NCBI RefSeq assembly: GCF_004114915.1
Contig: NZ_CP022219.1
Coordinates: forward strand, 464,501 to 528,500
Direction of reading: 5' to 3'
Origin: Bradyrhizobium guangxiense
Lineage (GTDB): Bacteria > Pseudomonadota > Alphaproteobacteria > Rhizobiales > Xanthobacteraceae
Length of the DNA: 64,000 nucleotides
The translations under genes and the position numbers were made by a program. Under the pieces are notes generated by a model. That model was not told the origin of the DNA. It did no database searches and saw only the letters and a program-made list of their open reading frames with translations. Shown piece by piece: positions 12,852 to 21,851 of the stretch (within the stretch, counting starts at the first letter, position 1; each line of letters begins with the position of its first letter).

Positions 12852-15662
12852 TCACAGCGTCTTCAAATACTCGATCAGATCGTAGCGCTCTTGCTCCTTG
12901 AGCGGGCGGCCGATGGTGCCGTCCTTGCCGGGGCCTGGCGTGCCGTCGAACGAATGGCCGAGATTGCTGTTGCCGAACAGGTCCGTGCCATCAGACGCGC
13001 GCGTCGAGAAGCGCGTCTGCCCGGTCTTGCAGCTCTCGCCGTCAGTGACCGCGAAACCGACTTGCTTCGGATCATAGTCGCGACCGCCGCCCATGCAGAA
13101 CGATTTCGGGCGCTCGGCCGCGGGGCTCAGCATCCAGTAGAGCGAGGGCACCGATCCGTTGTGCAGGTAAGGCGCGGTGGCCCAGACACCGTTGAGCGGT
13201 CGCGCGCGGTACCAGGGCCCCGGCTCGTTCTTGTCGGCCGGCTGCGGACCGGGATTCGGGCAGTTCTTGCGCTTGCCCCACCAGGCATCCTGAACCTTCG
13301 GGTCGATGTTCGCATCGTCCATCGCCTTGCGGCTAACGATGTCGACGAGCACCATCAGGCCAAGCGAGTACGGCATGTCGGTCGACGAAATATCGGGCAG
13401 ATTGCAGCTCCACCAGGCATTGAGATTCTGCGTGGGATCGAGCTTGAGGAAGCCCGGCACCTGAACCGTTCGCGTTGCCAGCACGCCCGCCTGAGCGGGG
13501 TCGGTGCCCATGCCTTTCACGCTCTTCTGAACCTCATTGAGGAATTTGTCGTTGCCGATGGTCTCCCAGCGTGGCGAGGCCCAGATGCTCTGGGCTGGAA
13601 ACTCGGCGTCGAACGCCTTGTCGTTGACCGGACCGAGATGACATTCGGCGCAGAGCTCCGCATAGAGCTTACGGCCGCGCTTGACGCGCTCGTCATCGAT
13701 CTTCCAGGCAGCATCGCCAAAGATGTCCGACGGCCATTTCGGCGATGTCAGTCCGGACAGTTGCTTCTTCGGATAGGGCGGCGACCCCTTCAGCAGATCC
13801 TCGATCCAGTTCAGATTCTTGATGTCCATCGAGGAGCGAAATAGCCTGTCCTTGGGGGTATTGTCGGACAGATTGAGCAGCGCGGTCACGCCCAGCGCTT
13901 CGCCGGCATTGCGGATCAGCGGCTGTTCGATCGAAGCGTCATATTGCGCGTATTTGAGCCAGGGCACGGTCCAGATCGGCGGGAAGCTGACCGGCGCGTC
14001 CTGGGCATGCAGGTTCTTTTCGAAACCGCTGAGGCCGCTGATCGCCATGTCCTGGGCGAAGACCTGATTGCCGATGCGGTTGAGCGCGTCGAGACGACCA
14101 TATCCCTCCTCGGTGTTCTCTTGCGGCTCTTCCCGCTTTGTCTTCGGGTTGAGCCTCGTCTTGCCGGCGATGGTTTTCGCGTAGGTCTTCTCCCAGTCGA
14201 TCAGGAATGTGCTGATCGTGCGCAGCTTCTGCTTCAGTGCATCGCGGTCTTCAGCGCTGGCGGAGGGGCCGAGCACGCGATCGGCGAAGCGCGTGAAGCG
14301 ACCCGGCACGAGCAGCGTGTAGGCAATCGACAGACCGGTCGTGACCTCGAGCTTCCTCAGATCGGTCATGGCCGGACCGCCGTCGAAGCGGATGGCGATA
14401 CCTTTGTATTGGATCTGGCCGGTGTGGCAGGCGGCGCAGGTCAGGCCGATCCGGTCCTCGCCGATCTGGCCCGTCGCGGGATCGGCGACGCCGGTCATGC
14501 GCGCAAAGCCGACGGGCAGGCCGTCGACATTTTCAGCCTGGGCCCCCCAATTGACTGGCGGATCCCAAAGCCGCGCCGGCACCGGCTTGGTCTTGTCATA
14601 GACGTTGGCGTAGCCGAATCGGCGCAGCGTGGCATCGTCGGTGTTGATCGTCTGCGGGCTCGGGATGAAGCCGAAGCGCTGCAGATGGTCGCTGTCATGC
14701 AGCATGCCGGGCTTTGCGAAGAAATGCAGCCGCGGCTGCTCGAGCGCCATGAACCAGCTATAGGGCACCGGGAAGGTCGCGGTGCCCTGGCTGGCGTGAT
14801 GAAACCAGTGCCGGTCCTCCAGCGCCCAGTTCTGCTCGAGCCAATATGCAGCCTTGGGTTCGACGAGCTGCGGCAGTGGCGGCGCCACGAGATCGCCGAG
14901 GATGCCGGGAAGCATCGGCTGGAATTGATCGGGAAAGCGCAGCGCGACGACGCCAAAGACGAGGAGCGCGGCGGCGAGGCCGCCGGCGGCGCGCAGGATC
15001 AGCGAGGGCGGTTTGACCGGCTGGGCGACAACCCTCTGGGTGATCCTGTCCGGGAATTTGCGCTCGTTGAACAATGTCCTCACCTCGGCCACGCTGAGAT
15101 AGCGGTCGTCACCCTGACCCTTGCCCATGATCTTGAGCAGGATCGGCCATTCGAACTTCATCAGGATCCGGTAGTACCAGCGCGCTTGATTGCCGGCGCG
15201 CTTGAGGTTGTCCTTCATGAAGGTCTGGATTTGCGAGGCGTTGAGCCCGGTCTCAGTGCCGCCGCCATCGGGGTCGGCATAGGTGCTGCCGAAACTGGCG
15301 AATCGTGCGATCTCGTTCTCGTTGACGCGCCCGTCGACGCCAAGGATGCGGGAGCCGGCACCGAGCTTGTCGAGTGGGCCGCCGCGCAGCCTATCGAGCT
15401 GCGCGCCCCAGAAGATGCTTTGCAGGATGTGACAGGCGCCATTGGCGATCAGCGTGACGCCACGGACCTGGATGCGGGCCGAGGTCTTCTTCAGCCCGGT
15501 CTCGCCGCTTGCATTGGCGATGGTCTGCGACAGCGTTCGCAGCGGGACAGCGCCGCCCTCGACAAAGCCTTCGCCGACGAGGCCGCGCAGGAAGGGGCAG
15601 GGATTGTTCGGCGAGACCTGGATGGAGGGGTTGAAAGGCAGCTTCGAAGCGGGGTCGTGCAT
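12852..15662 (-). CDS. Membrane-anchored di-haem cytochrome c, RoxA/di-haem peroxidase-like, with an N-terminal peroxidase-like domain
   Basis: 936 residues from ATG 15662. Residues ~20-210 form a soluble region opening with NPCPFLRGLVGEGF and containing LDKLGAGSRILGVDGRV. This resembles the Pro-Cys-Pro haem-thiolate ligand segment and the following conserved helix of fungal chloroperoxidase-type enzymes, but the catalytic EHD appears as GVD. One membrane helix follows (~219-243). The large C-terminal part has two haem c sites, CAACH (409-413) and CAECH (671-675), plus late motifs WATAPYLHNGSVPSLYWML and RYDLIEYLKTL shared with the RoxA/di-haem cytochrome peroxidase family. The haem part should be periplasmic. 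No signal peptidase site is seen, so the single helix anchors it. Exact reaction unknown: peroxide reduction or oxidative cleavage are family possibilities. Confidence 0.8.
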   Translation of the reverse strand: MHDPASKLPFNPSIQVSPNNPCPFLRGLVGEGFVEGGAVPLRTLSQTIANASGETGLKKTSARIQVRGVTLIANGACHILQSIFWGAQLDRLRGGPLDKLGAGSRILGVDGRVNENEIARFASFGSTYADPDGGGTETGLNASQIQTFMKDNLKRAGNQARWYYRILMKFEWPILLKIMGKGQGDDRYLSVAEVRTLFNERKFPDRITQRVVAQPVKPPSLILRAAGGLAAALLVFGVVALRFPDQFQPMLPGILGDLVAPPLPQLVEPKAAYWLEQNWALEDRHWFHHASQGTATFPVPYSWFMALEQPRLHFFAKPGMLHDSDHLQRFGFIPSPQTINTDDATLRRFGYANVYDKTKPVPARLWDPPVNWGAQAENVDGLPVGFARMTGVADPATGQIGEDRIGLTCAACHTGQIQYKGIAIRFDGGPAMTDLRKLEVTTGLSIAYTLLVPGRFTRFADRVLGPSASAEDRDALKQKLRTISTFLIDWEKTYAKTIAGKTRLNPKTKREEPQENTEEGYGRLDALNRIGNQVFAQDMAISGLSGFEKNLHAQDAPVSFPPIWTVPWLKYAQYDASIEQPLIRNAGEALGVTALLNLSDNTPKDRLFRSSMDIKNLNWIEDLLKGSPPYPKKQLSGLTSPKWPSDIFGDAAWKIDDERVKRGRKLYAELCAECHLGPVNDKAFDAEFPAQSIWASPRWETIGNDKFLNEVQKSVKGMGTDPAQAGVLATRTVQVPGFLKLDPTQNLNAWWSCNLPDISSTDMPYSLGLMVLVDIVSRKAMDDANIDPKVQDAWWGKRKNCPNPGPQPADKNEPGPWYRARPLNGVWATAPYLHNGSVPSLYWMLSPAAERPKSFCMGGGRDYDPKQVGFAVTDGESCKTGQTRFSTRASDGTDLFGNSNLGHSFDGTPGPGKDGTIGRPLKEQERYDLIEYLKTL

Positions 15663-15855
15663 GGCCCAAAATCCTGAAAACGGCGAATCGTGAAATGCCG
15701 CGCCGATCAAGCGCGGAAAGTCCTAACAAACCGACAGCGAGCTATACTACTTGGGCGTGTGGTGGAGTGTGGCCGAATTCACTGTCCTGTCAACATAGGC
15801 AGGTGTGTTTCGGTCGAGAGGTGTGGAAACGGCCGCAGGGGGACTGCGCCCGCGG

Positions 15856-17652
15856 TCAGGATTCGGCGGCGCGTTTGACGTCGCTCTGGACCAGGGTCAG
15901 CTTGCCGAGCGGCACGCCCGCCTTCAGCAGCCCCTCGCGATAATGGGCGAGATGCTCGGGCTTCTTCCAATGGAAGTTGCGCAGGTGACGGTCGACGTTG
16001 AGGGTCGGGTAGTTGCTCATCAGCACGCGGGCGGCTTCGCTTGCCTCGTCGCTTCGCCCCAGCTGCGCCAACGCAGCGGCACGGATTGCCAGCGCCTGCA
16101 TGTGGTTTGGGTTGATGTAGAGCTGCTCGCGCGCCCAGGACAGGGTCGCGTCATATTGGCGCAACAGGTAGTGACTGAAGGCGTTCAGCGCCGCCCATTG
16201 ATAGCGCGGGTCGCTGTTGTCGCGCTGCGCGGCCATCGAGAACAGCTCGATCGCCTCGCGGTGCTCGCCGACGACGAAATGGCAGATGCCGAGCACGCCG
16301 CGCGCGCCGTTGTCGTAGGGGTTGAGCGCGACCGCGCGCTTGGCGGCGTCCATCGCGGCCTCGTAATGTCCCTCCATGGCGTGGACCCAGGACAGGATCG
16401 AGAACGCGAAGGAGGAGCGCGGGTCGAGGCGGACGCTGGTTTCTGCGAGGTTCATCGCCTCGGCCCACATCTCGCGCGTGCCCTTGACCCAGCCGAATTG
16501 GATGCTCTGGATCTGGATCGTGGCGAGATAGGCATGCGCGATCGACAGTTTGGGATCGAGCCCGATGGCCTCCCGGAACAGCTCGACGGCGGCGGCGAGG
16601 TCTTCCTTGGTCTGCCGGTAGTAGTGCGACAGTCCCTTGAGGAAACGGTCCCAGGCGGTCACGTCGGTGCTCAGGCGCGCCGGCGCGGAGGCCTCGGCCC
16701 GGACGATCTCGGTGGCGATGGCGGCGGACAGGTTGGTGGTGATCTCGTCCTGCATCGCGAAGAGATCGCCGATGTCGCGGTCGTAGCGGCCGGTCCAGAG
16801 CTGCTCGCCGGTCTCCGGCGCGATCAGCTCCGCGGTGACGCGGATCTTGGCGCCGGCGCGCCGCACCGAACCCTGGATCAGATAGGTGGCGTCGATCTCG
16901 CGCGCGATCAGGCGCGTGCTGGTGTTCTTGCCCTTGAAGGCGAAGGTCGAGTTGCGGCTCAGCACGCGATAGAAGGATTGCAGCGCTAGCGCGTGGATCA
17001 GATCCTCGGTGAGGCCGTCGGAGAAATATTCGTCCTGGGCGTCGCTGAGATTGGCGAAGGGCAGCACGCCGACGATCGCGGTGCGGTACTGCTGCGAGAG
17101 GGTGGAGGCCTCCCGGAGCTCGGGCGCGAGCGCCGGTGCCCCCTCGGACGTCCAGGTGAAGACCCCGACCGGATCCTTGATGTTCTTGAAGCGGTGGTTG
17201 CCGGCATCAGTCAGCGGAACGGTGAGATGCTTGCTTGCCTCGCGATAGGCCTTGGCCGAGATCGCGAAGCCGCCAGGGCTCGCAACCGATTCGAGACGAA
17301 CGGCAATGTTGACGTCGTCACCGAACACTTCGTCCTCGTCGGCGATGACGTCGCCCATGTGGATGCCGAGCCGGAACTGCATGGCGCGGTCGGCGGGCAG
17401 ATGTTGGTTGCGCTCCGCCATCAGCGTCTGCATCGCGATCGCGGCCTCGGTGGCGCCGACGATCGAAGCGAACTCGAGCAGGAAGCCGTCGCCGGTGTTC
17501 TTCACGACGCGGCCGCCGTGATTGAGGATGATGGGATGGATCGCCGCGCGATGGGCCTTGAAGGCGGCATGGGTGCCGGCCTCGTCGCTGCCCATCATGC
17601 GCGAGTAGCCGACGACATCGGCGCAGACGATGGCGGCCAGACGTCTTTCCAT
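15856..17652 (-). CDS. Class III adenylate/guanylate cyclase with TolB-like and TPR regions
   Basis: 598 residues from ATG 17652 (GGAG upstream; a longer in-frame start at 17718 is less likely). Residues 1-170 form a class III cyclase homology domain: AAIVCADVVGYSRMM carries the first metal Asp (Asp12), NTGDGFLLEF the second, and FGDDVNIAVRLE the downstream helix. Residues ~210-330 are the TolB-like segment found in these proteins (AIVGVLPFANLSDAQDEYFSDGLTEDL, then LIQGSVRRAG). From ~345 to the end are TPR repeats (AAVELFREAIGLDPKLSIAHAYLA, AKRAVALNPYDNGARGVLG). This architecture is very common and multi-copy in Bradyrhizobium. Probably makes cAMP; the signal sensed is unknown. Confidence 0.9.
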   Translation of the reverse strand: MERRLAAIVCADVVGYSRMMGSDEAGTHAAFKAHRAAIHPIILNHGGRVVKNTGDGFLLEFASIVGATEAAIAMQTLMAERNQHLPADRAMQFRLGIHMGDVIADEDEVFGDDVNIAVRLESVASPGGFAISAKAYREASKHLTVPLTDAGNHRFKNIKDPVGVFTWTSEGAPALAPELREASTLSQQYRTAIVGVLPFANLSDAQDEYFSDGLTEDLIHALALQSFYRVLSRNSTFAFKGKNTSTRLIAREIDATYLIQGSVRRAGAKIRVTAELIAPETGEQLWTGRYDRDIGDLFAMQDEITTNLSAAIATEIVRAEASAPARLSTDVTAWDRFLKGLSHYYRQTKEDLAAAVELFREAIGLDPKLSIAHAYLATIQIQSIQFGWVKGTREMWAEAMNLAETSVRLDPRSSFAFSILSWVHAMEGHYEAAMDAAKRAVALNPYDNGARGVLGICHFVVGEHREAIELFSMAAQRDNSDPRYQWAALNAFSHYLLRQYDATLSWAREQLYINPNHMQALAIRAAALAQLGRSDEASEAARVLMSNYPTLNVDRHLRNFHWKKPEHLAHYREGLLKAGVPLGKLTLVQSDVKRAAES

Positions 17653-17875
17653 ATTCTCGGAGCTCCAAGGGAGGACAGACCGGCCACACAACGTGGCAAG
17701 TCGCCTCGAATCCCGCATTTCAAGAACTCTGCCTTTATAGAGCAGATGAGGCCGAGCGGAAGTATGATCCGCATTGCAAATTCGAGGTAAATCCTACGCG
17801 ATTCCGGCGGTGGACGGGGAGGAATGAACCGACTAAGCGGAATTGCGACCGCCCGGACGGCGGCAGGGGGCTCGT

Positions 17876-18508
17876 ATGCTGGGCATTCACGAAATCTGGC
17901 TGTTCATCCTGTCGGGCGTGCTGCTCAACATTACGCCGGGGCCGGACTCGGTCTACGTCATTGGCCGCAGCATGCAGATGGGGTGGCGGGGTGGTGCCGC
18001 CGCCGCATTCGGCATCAGTTGCGGTTGTTTTGTCCATGTTGCGGGCGCTGCGATCGGCCTTTCGGCCTTGCTGATGGCCTCCTCGACCGCCTTCTCGATC
18101 CTGAAGCTGGTCGGGGCGGCCTATCTGGTCGTCACGGGACTGCAGATGCTGTGGTCGCGTCCGGTGCTGGCGGCGGCGATCGACGAGCCGATGCGGAGCT
18201 CGCTGCGGCGGGGCTTCCTTCAGGGGGGCTTCACCAACGCACTCAATCCCAAGGTCGCGCTGTTCTTCCTGGCGTTCCTGCCGCAATTCGTCGCAGCCGA
18301 TGCACCGCATAAGCCGCTCGCCTTCCTGACGCTCGGCCTGATCTTCATCTTCACGGGAACGCTGTGGTGCCTGGTGCTGGCGGCGTTTGCGGCCAAGGCT
18401 GCCCACCGTCTGCGCAGCTCGGAGGGCGCCATCGCCTGGGTCAACCGCGCGCTCGGCGGCCTCTTCATCTATCTCGGCATCCGCGTCGCCATGCTGGAGA
18501 GCCGGTAA
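17876..18508 (+). CDS. LysE/RhtB family amino-acid exporter
   Basis: 210 residues from ATG 17876, preceded by AGGGGG. Six hydrophobic segments; the N-terminal LLNITPGPDSVYVIGRSMQ is the LysE/RhtB signature (usually N-x-TPGP), and the mid-protein FLQGGFTNALNPKVALFFLAFLPQF is the second family hallmark. Inner-membrane efflux of amino acids or homoserine lactone-like compounds; substrate not predictable. The next gene, a GFA-fold protein, follows on the same strand after 55 bases. Confidence 0.92.
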   Translation: MLGIHEIWLFILSGVLLNITPGPDSVYVIGRSMQMGWRGGAAAAFGISCGCFVHVAGAAIGLSALLMASSTAFSILKLVGAAYLVVTGLQMLWSRPVLAAAIDEPMRSSLRRGFLQGGFTNALNPKVALFFLAFLPQFVAADAPHKPLAFLTLGLIFIFTGTLWCLVLAAFAAKAAHRLRSSEGAIAWVNRALGGLFIYLGIRVAMLESR

Positions 18509-18563
18509 CTCCTTCAAACGGATGAGATGCGGCCTCGATCGAAGCCGCGGCCGGGAGGTTTCG

Positions 18564-18974
18564 ATGATTCGTGGAAGCTGTCTGTGCGGCGCCGTGCATT
18601 TCGAGATCGACAAGGTGCGGGCGCTGACGCACTGCCACTGCGCCAATTGCCGCAAACTGACCGGCGCGGCTTTTGCCACCTACGCCCATGTCGATGCCGG
18701 CAAGTTTCGCTTCGTGACGGGCGAAGACATGACGGTGGCTTACCAATCCGCGCCGGGCAGTTTCCGCCATCGCTGCAAGATTTGCGGCTGCCTGACGCCG
18801 GGCAAGGCCAGCTACCTGCCGACCATCAGCATCCCCGCCGGCCTGCTCGACGATGACCCGCAAGCCAGGCCCCGCCTGCACGTCTTCACCTCCTCGCGCG
18901 CGCCATGGTGGACGATCCATGACGATCTGCCCCAGCACGAGAAATGGGTGCCGGGCTTTGAGCCGAAATCGTAG
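18564..18974 (+). CDS. GFA-domain (CENP-V/GFA fold) protein
   Basis: 136 residues from ATG 18564 behind GGGAGG. Zinc-binding cysteine motifs in family order: GSCLCGAVHFE, then HCHCANCRKLTG, then CKICGC. This is the glutathione-dependent formaldehyde-activating enzyme-like fold. Most members have no proven activity and the name should not be read as formaldehyde metabolism. Cytoplasmic. Convergent with the TauE/SafE gene, only 3 bases between stops. Confidence 0.9.
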   Translation: MIRGSCLCGAVHFEIDKVRALTHCHCANCRKLTGAAFATYAHVDAGKFRFVTGEDMTVAYQSAPGSFRHRCKICGCLTPGKASYLPTISIPAGLLDDDPQARPRLHVFTSSRAPWWTIHDDLPQHEKWVPGFEPKS

Positions 18975-18977
18975 GCT

Positions 18978-19730
18978 TCAGGCGAACTCCTTTGCCAGCG
19001 CGCCGCCGGCCAGATAAAGGCCGAGCAGGATCATCGCGATCAGGAACCAGCGGCGGAAGGCTTCCGCCGGCATCCGCGCTCGTACCGATTGGCCGATGAA
19101 CATGCCGGCAAAGGCCATGGTGAGCCCGATGGCGCCCGGCACCGCGTTGGCCGGCGTCAGCAATCCGCCGGCGGTGAGATTGAAGGCGAGCGCCAGCGTC
19201 GCGGTGGTGAAGAAGACGCCGAGCGCCTGCACCAGCTCGTCCTTCTCCATGCCGATCGCCTGCATGAACGGCATCGAGGGGATCACCTGCACGCCGGTCG
19301 AGGCCGAGATCACGCCGGTGACGATGCCGACCACACCGCCGACCCATTTCTCGTTCTGGGGCGCGACGCGGAACTGGAATTTGTTCAGCCCGATCACGGC
19401 GTAGGTGACAAGCAGGACGCCGAGCACGATCGTGCCGTAGCGCGCATGCGGGCCTGTCAGCGCGCCGGCATTGAGCCAGCAGCCGACCACGGTGCCGATC
19501 ATCAGCGGCCACAGCCGCCGCAGGATATCGCGCAGATAGGGGCCGACGAAAGTCTGCCAGATGTTGGTGACGATGGCCGGCACAATCACGATGGCAATGG
19601 CACGGCCCGGTGCCATGCTCACGGCGAGCAGGCCCATGGACACCGTCGGCAGGCCGAGCCCGATCACGCCCTTGACGAATCCGGCGAGCAGGAAGACGGC
19701 GGCGATGAGGATGAGGAGCGGGTCGATCAT
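18978..19730 (-). CDS. TauE/SafE family membrane transporter
   Basis: 250 residues from ATG 19730. Eight or so membrane helices; the N-terminal FLLAGFVKGVIGLGLPTVSMGLL is the family signature and GIVTGVISASTGVQVIPSMPFMQ the repeated second half. The family exports sulfite, sulfoacetate or related small organosulfur anions. It is divergent from a LysR gene across a 168-base region, which suggests LysR control and an unidentified effector. Confidence 0.9.
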   Translation of the reverse strand: MIDPLLILIAAVFLLAGFVKGVIGLGLPTVSMGLLAVSMAPGRAIAIVIVPAIVTNIWQTFVGPYLRDILRRLWPLMIGTVVGCWLNAGALTGPHARYGTIVLGVLLVTYAVIGLNKFQFRVAPQNEKWVGGVVGIVTGVISASTGVQVIPSMPFMQAIGMEKDELVQALGVFFTTATLALAFNLTAGGLLTPANAVPGAIGLTMAFAGMFIGQSVRARMPAEAFRRWFLIAMILLGLYLAGGALAKEFA

Positions 19731-19806
19731 GCCGGCACATTGACCGAAGCAGCGCGGGCGCACAATCTGGAGGTTACGGAGTGAGCCTTCGCTCTATACG
19801 AAGGCA

Positions 19807-19876
19807 GAGCATGATCCGGACCCGCAGGGCCGCGTTAGCGCAAAGTGCGCAGCGGTTTTCCGCCAAGATCATGCTC
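19807..19876. repeat. Dispersed inverted-repeat element, copy 1
   Basis: Terminal inverted repeat GAGCATGATC (19807-19816) / GATCATGCTC (19867-19876) with an internal AGTGCGCAGCGGTTTTCCG. A second copy with the same core is at 62962-63010. It lies in the shared upstream region of the LysR and TauE genes. Confidence 0.8.
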
Positions 19877-19898
19877 CACCAATAAAAAGAGACCTGCC

Positions 19899-20789
19899 AT
19901 GCGCTTTGACCTCGTCGACCTCCAGCTCTTCATTGCCGTCGCCGACCAGCGCAGCATCACCCGCGGCGCGGAGCGCTCGCACCTCGCCCTGGCCTCGGCC
20001 AGCGCCCGCATCAAGGGGCTCGAGGACGCGCTCGGCGTCGCGCTGCTCAAGCGCGGGCGGCGCGGTGTCGAATTGACCGCGGCCGGCGAGAGCCTGCTGG
20101 ATCATGCGCGGCTCGTGATCCACCAGATCGACGCCATGCGCGGCGATCTCGCCGGCTTTGCCAGCGGCGTACGCGCCAACGTGCATTTCCTCGCCAATAC
20201 CTCGGGCCTGTCGGAGCATCTGCCCAAGGCGCTTGCCGGCTTCCTGCGCGAGCATCGCGACATTGCCGTCGACATCGAGGAGCGCGAGAGCACCGACATC
20301 GCAGCCGCGGTCACCGCGGGCGCCGCCGATCTCGGCTTCGCCGCCGAGCACGCGCTGCCCGACCATATCGAGCGTTTCGTGTTCAGCGAGGACCGCCTGA
20401 CGCTGGTGACCTCGCGCCGCGGACCGTTCGCCGGCCGGCGCCAGATCGATTTTCAGGAAGCGGGGAGTTGTGATTTCGTCGGGCTGACCAGCGCCACCGC
20501 GCTTCAGATGCACATCTCCAAGCACGCGGCCCGGCTCGGCATGCGCCCGCATTTCCGCGCGCGCCTGCGCGATTTCGACGCGATCTGCCAGATGGTCGCC
20601 GCCGATGTCGGCGTTGCCCTGGTCCCCGAATCCGCCGCCCGCCGCTGCGCCAAATTGATGCCGCTCGCCATGGTCCGGCTCCGCGATGGCTGGGCCAACC
20701 GCCGTCTCGTGATCTGCGCGCGCAGCTTCAAGGCACTGCCCCGGCCGGCCAAGATGCTGGTGGAGCACTTGCGGGCAGAAGCGGTGTGA
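19899..20789 (+). CDS. LysR family transcriptional regulator
   Basis: 296 residues from ATG 19899. The N-terminal winged helix is MRFDLVDLQLFIAVADQRSI...ASARIKGLEDALGVALLKR, followed by a linker helix and a substrate-binding domain (VHFLANTSGLSEHLPKALAGF; LGFAAEHALPDHIERFVFSE; QMVAADVGVALVPESAA). Normal LTTR length. Divergent from the TauE/SafE exporter gene, its probable target. No binding site could be assigned with confidence. Confidence 0.93.
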   Translation: MRFDLVDLQLFIAVADQRSITRGAERSHLALASASARIKGLEDALGVALLKRGRRGVELTAAGESLLDHARLVIHQIDAMRGDLAGFASGVRANVHFLANTSGLSEHLPKALAGFLREHRDIAVDIEERESTDIAAAVTAGAADLGFAAEHALPDHIERFVFSEDRLTLVTSRRGPFAGRRQIDFQEAGSCDFVGLTSATALQMHISKHAARLGMRPHFRARLRDFDAICQMVAADVGVALVPESAARRCAKLMPLAMVRLRDGWANRRLVICARSFKALPRPAKMLVEHLRAEAV

Positions 20790-20839
20790 TGCCGTTCTTA
20801 CCCTCCCCTTCCAGGGCCTTCCAGGGAGGGTAGGCGAGA

Positions 20840-21829
20840 CTACTTCGCCATCTCCACCCCAGCGTCCTTGATCACCTTCGCCCACTTCCTGGTCTCGTCC
20901 GCAATGAATGAGCGAAAGTGATCCGGCTCATCGCCGACCAGCGTCGCGCCTTGGGCTGCGAGTTTCTCCTTCACTGTGGGATCCGCCATCGCTTTCGTCG
21001 TCAGTGTATGCAGCGCCGTGACGATCTCCTTCGGCGTGCCTTTCGGCGCGACCATGCCGTACCAGTTCTCGACGCGCAGATCGGGAAAACCCGCTTCCGA
21101 AAGAGTAGGCACGTCCGGCGCGGTCGGTGCGCGCTCGGCGGAGCCGACCGCGATCGGCCGCAGCGCGCCGGCCTTGACCTGCGGCAGCAGCACCGGGAGG
21201 TCGAGGAACGTCATCTGCACCTGCTGGCCCAACAGGTCGTTCACGGCCGGTGCCGCGCCGCGATAGGGCACGTGGACGATGTCGATCCTGGCCGTCAGCT
21301 TGAATAGCTCACCGGCCAGATGCGGCAGGCTGCCGGGGCCGGAGGAGGCGAAGTTGAGCTTTCCGGGCTGCGCCTTGGCGAGCGCGATCAGCTCGCTGGC
21401 GTCCTTGGCCGGCACGTTGGTCGCAACCACAAGCATCTCCGGAACGGTCGCGACCAGCGTCACCGGCGTGAGATCGGTCAGCGTATCGTAGGCGACTTTC
21501 TCCATGCTCGGACTGATTGCGAGCGCGCCGGCTGAGGAGATCGCGATGGTGTAGCCGTCCGGCTGCGCCTTGGAGACGGCGTCGGTGCCGAGCACGCCGC
21601 CCTGGCCGCCGCGATTGTCGATCACGACCGGCTGGCCCGACAGCTCCGACATGCGCTCGCCGATCACACGGGCGATGATGTCGTTGGGGCCGCCGGCCGG
21701 AAACGGCACGATCAGCTTGATCGGCTTGGAAGGAAAATTCTGCGCCGTCACTGCTGACGGCAGCAGCAGGAACAGTCCCAGGAACAGCCTCGAGAACAAT
21801 TCAACGAGCAGCTTGCGCGAGATGGTCAT
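20840..21829 (-). CDS. Bug/TctC-type tripartite tricarboxylate transporter substrate-binding protein
   Basis: 329 residues with a signal peptide (FLGLFLLLPSAVTAQ, cleavage ~29). Mature start FPSKPIKLIVPFPAGGPNDIIARVI is the hallmark of the Bug family, with VVIDNRGGQGGVLGTDAVSKAQPDGYT following. It binds a small carboxylate in the periplasm. No tctA/tctB membrane genes are nearby, the usual orphan situation for this greatly expanded family. Ends close to a convergent LysR gene and follows hisN by 22 bases, so it may be co-transcribed with it. Confidence 0.93.
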   Translation of the reverse strand: MTISRKLLVELFSRLFLGLFLLLPSAVTAQNFPSKPIKLIVPFPAGGPNDIIARVIGERMSELSGQPVVIDNRGGQGGVLGTDAVSKAQPDGYTIAISSAGALAISPSMEKVAYDTLTDLTPVTLVATVPEMLVVATNVPAKDASELIALAKAQPGKLNFASSGPGSLPHLAGELFKLTARIDIVHVPYRGAAPAVNDLLGQQVQMTFLDLPVLLPQVKAGALRPIAVGSAERAPTAPDVPTLSEAGFPDLRVENWYGMVAPKGTPKEIVTALHTLTTKAMADPTVKEKLAAQGATLVGDEPDHFRSFIADETRKWAKVIKDAGVEMAK

Positions 21830-21851
21830 GCAAGCCTCCCGCTCGCGCTGG

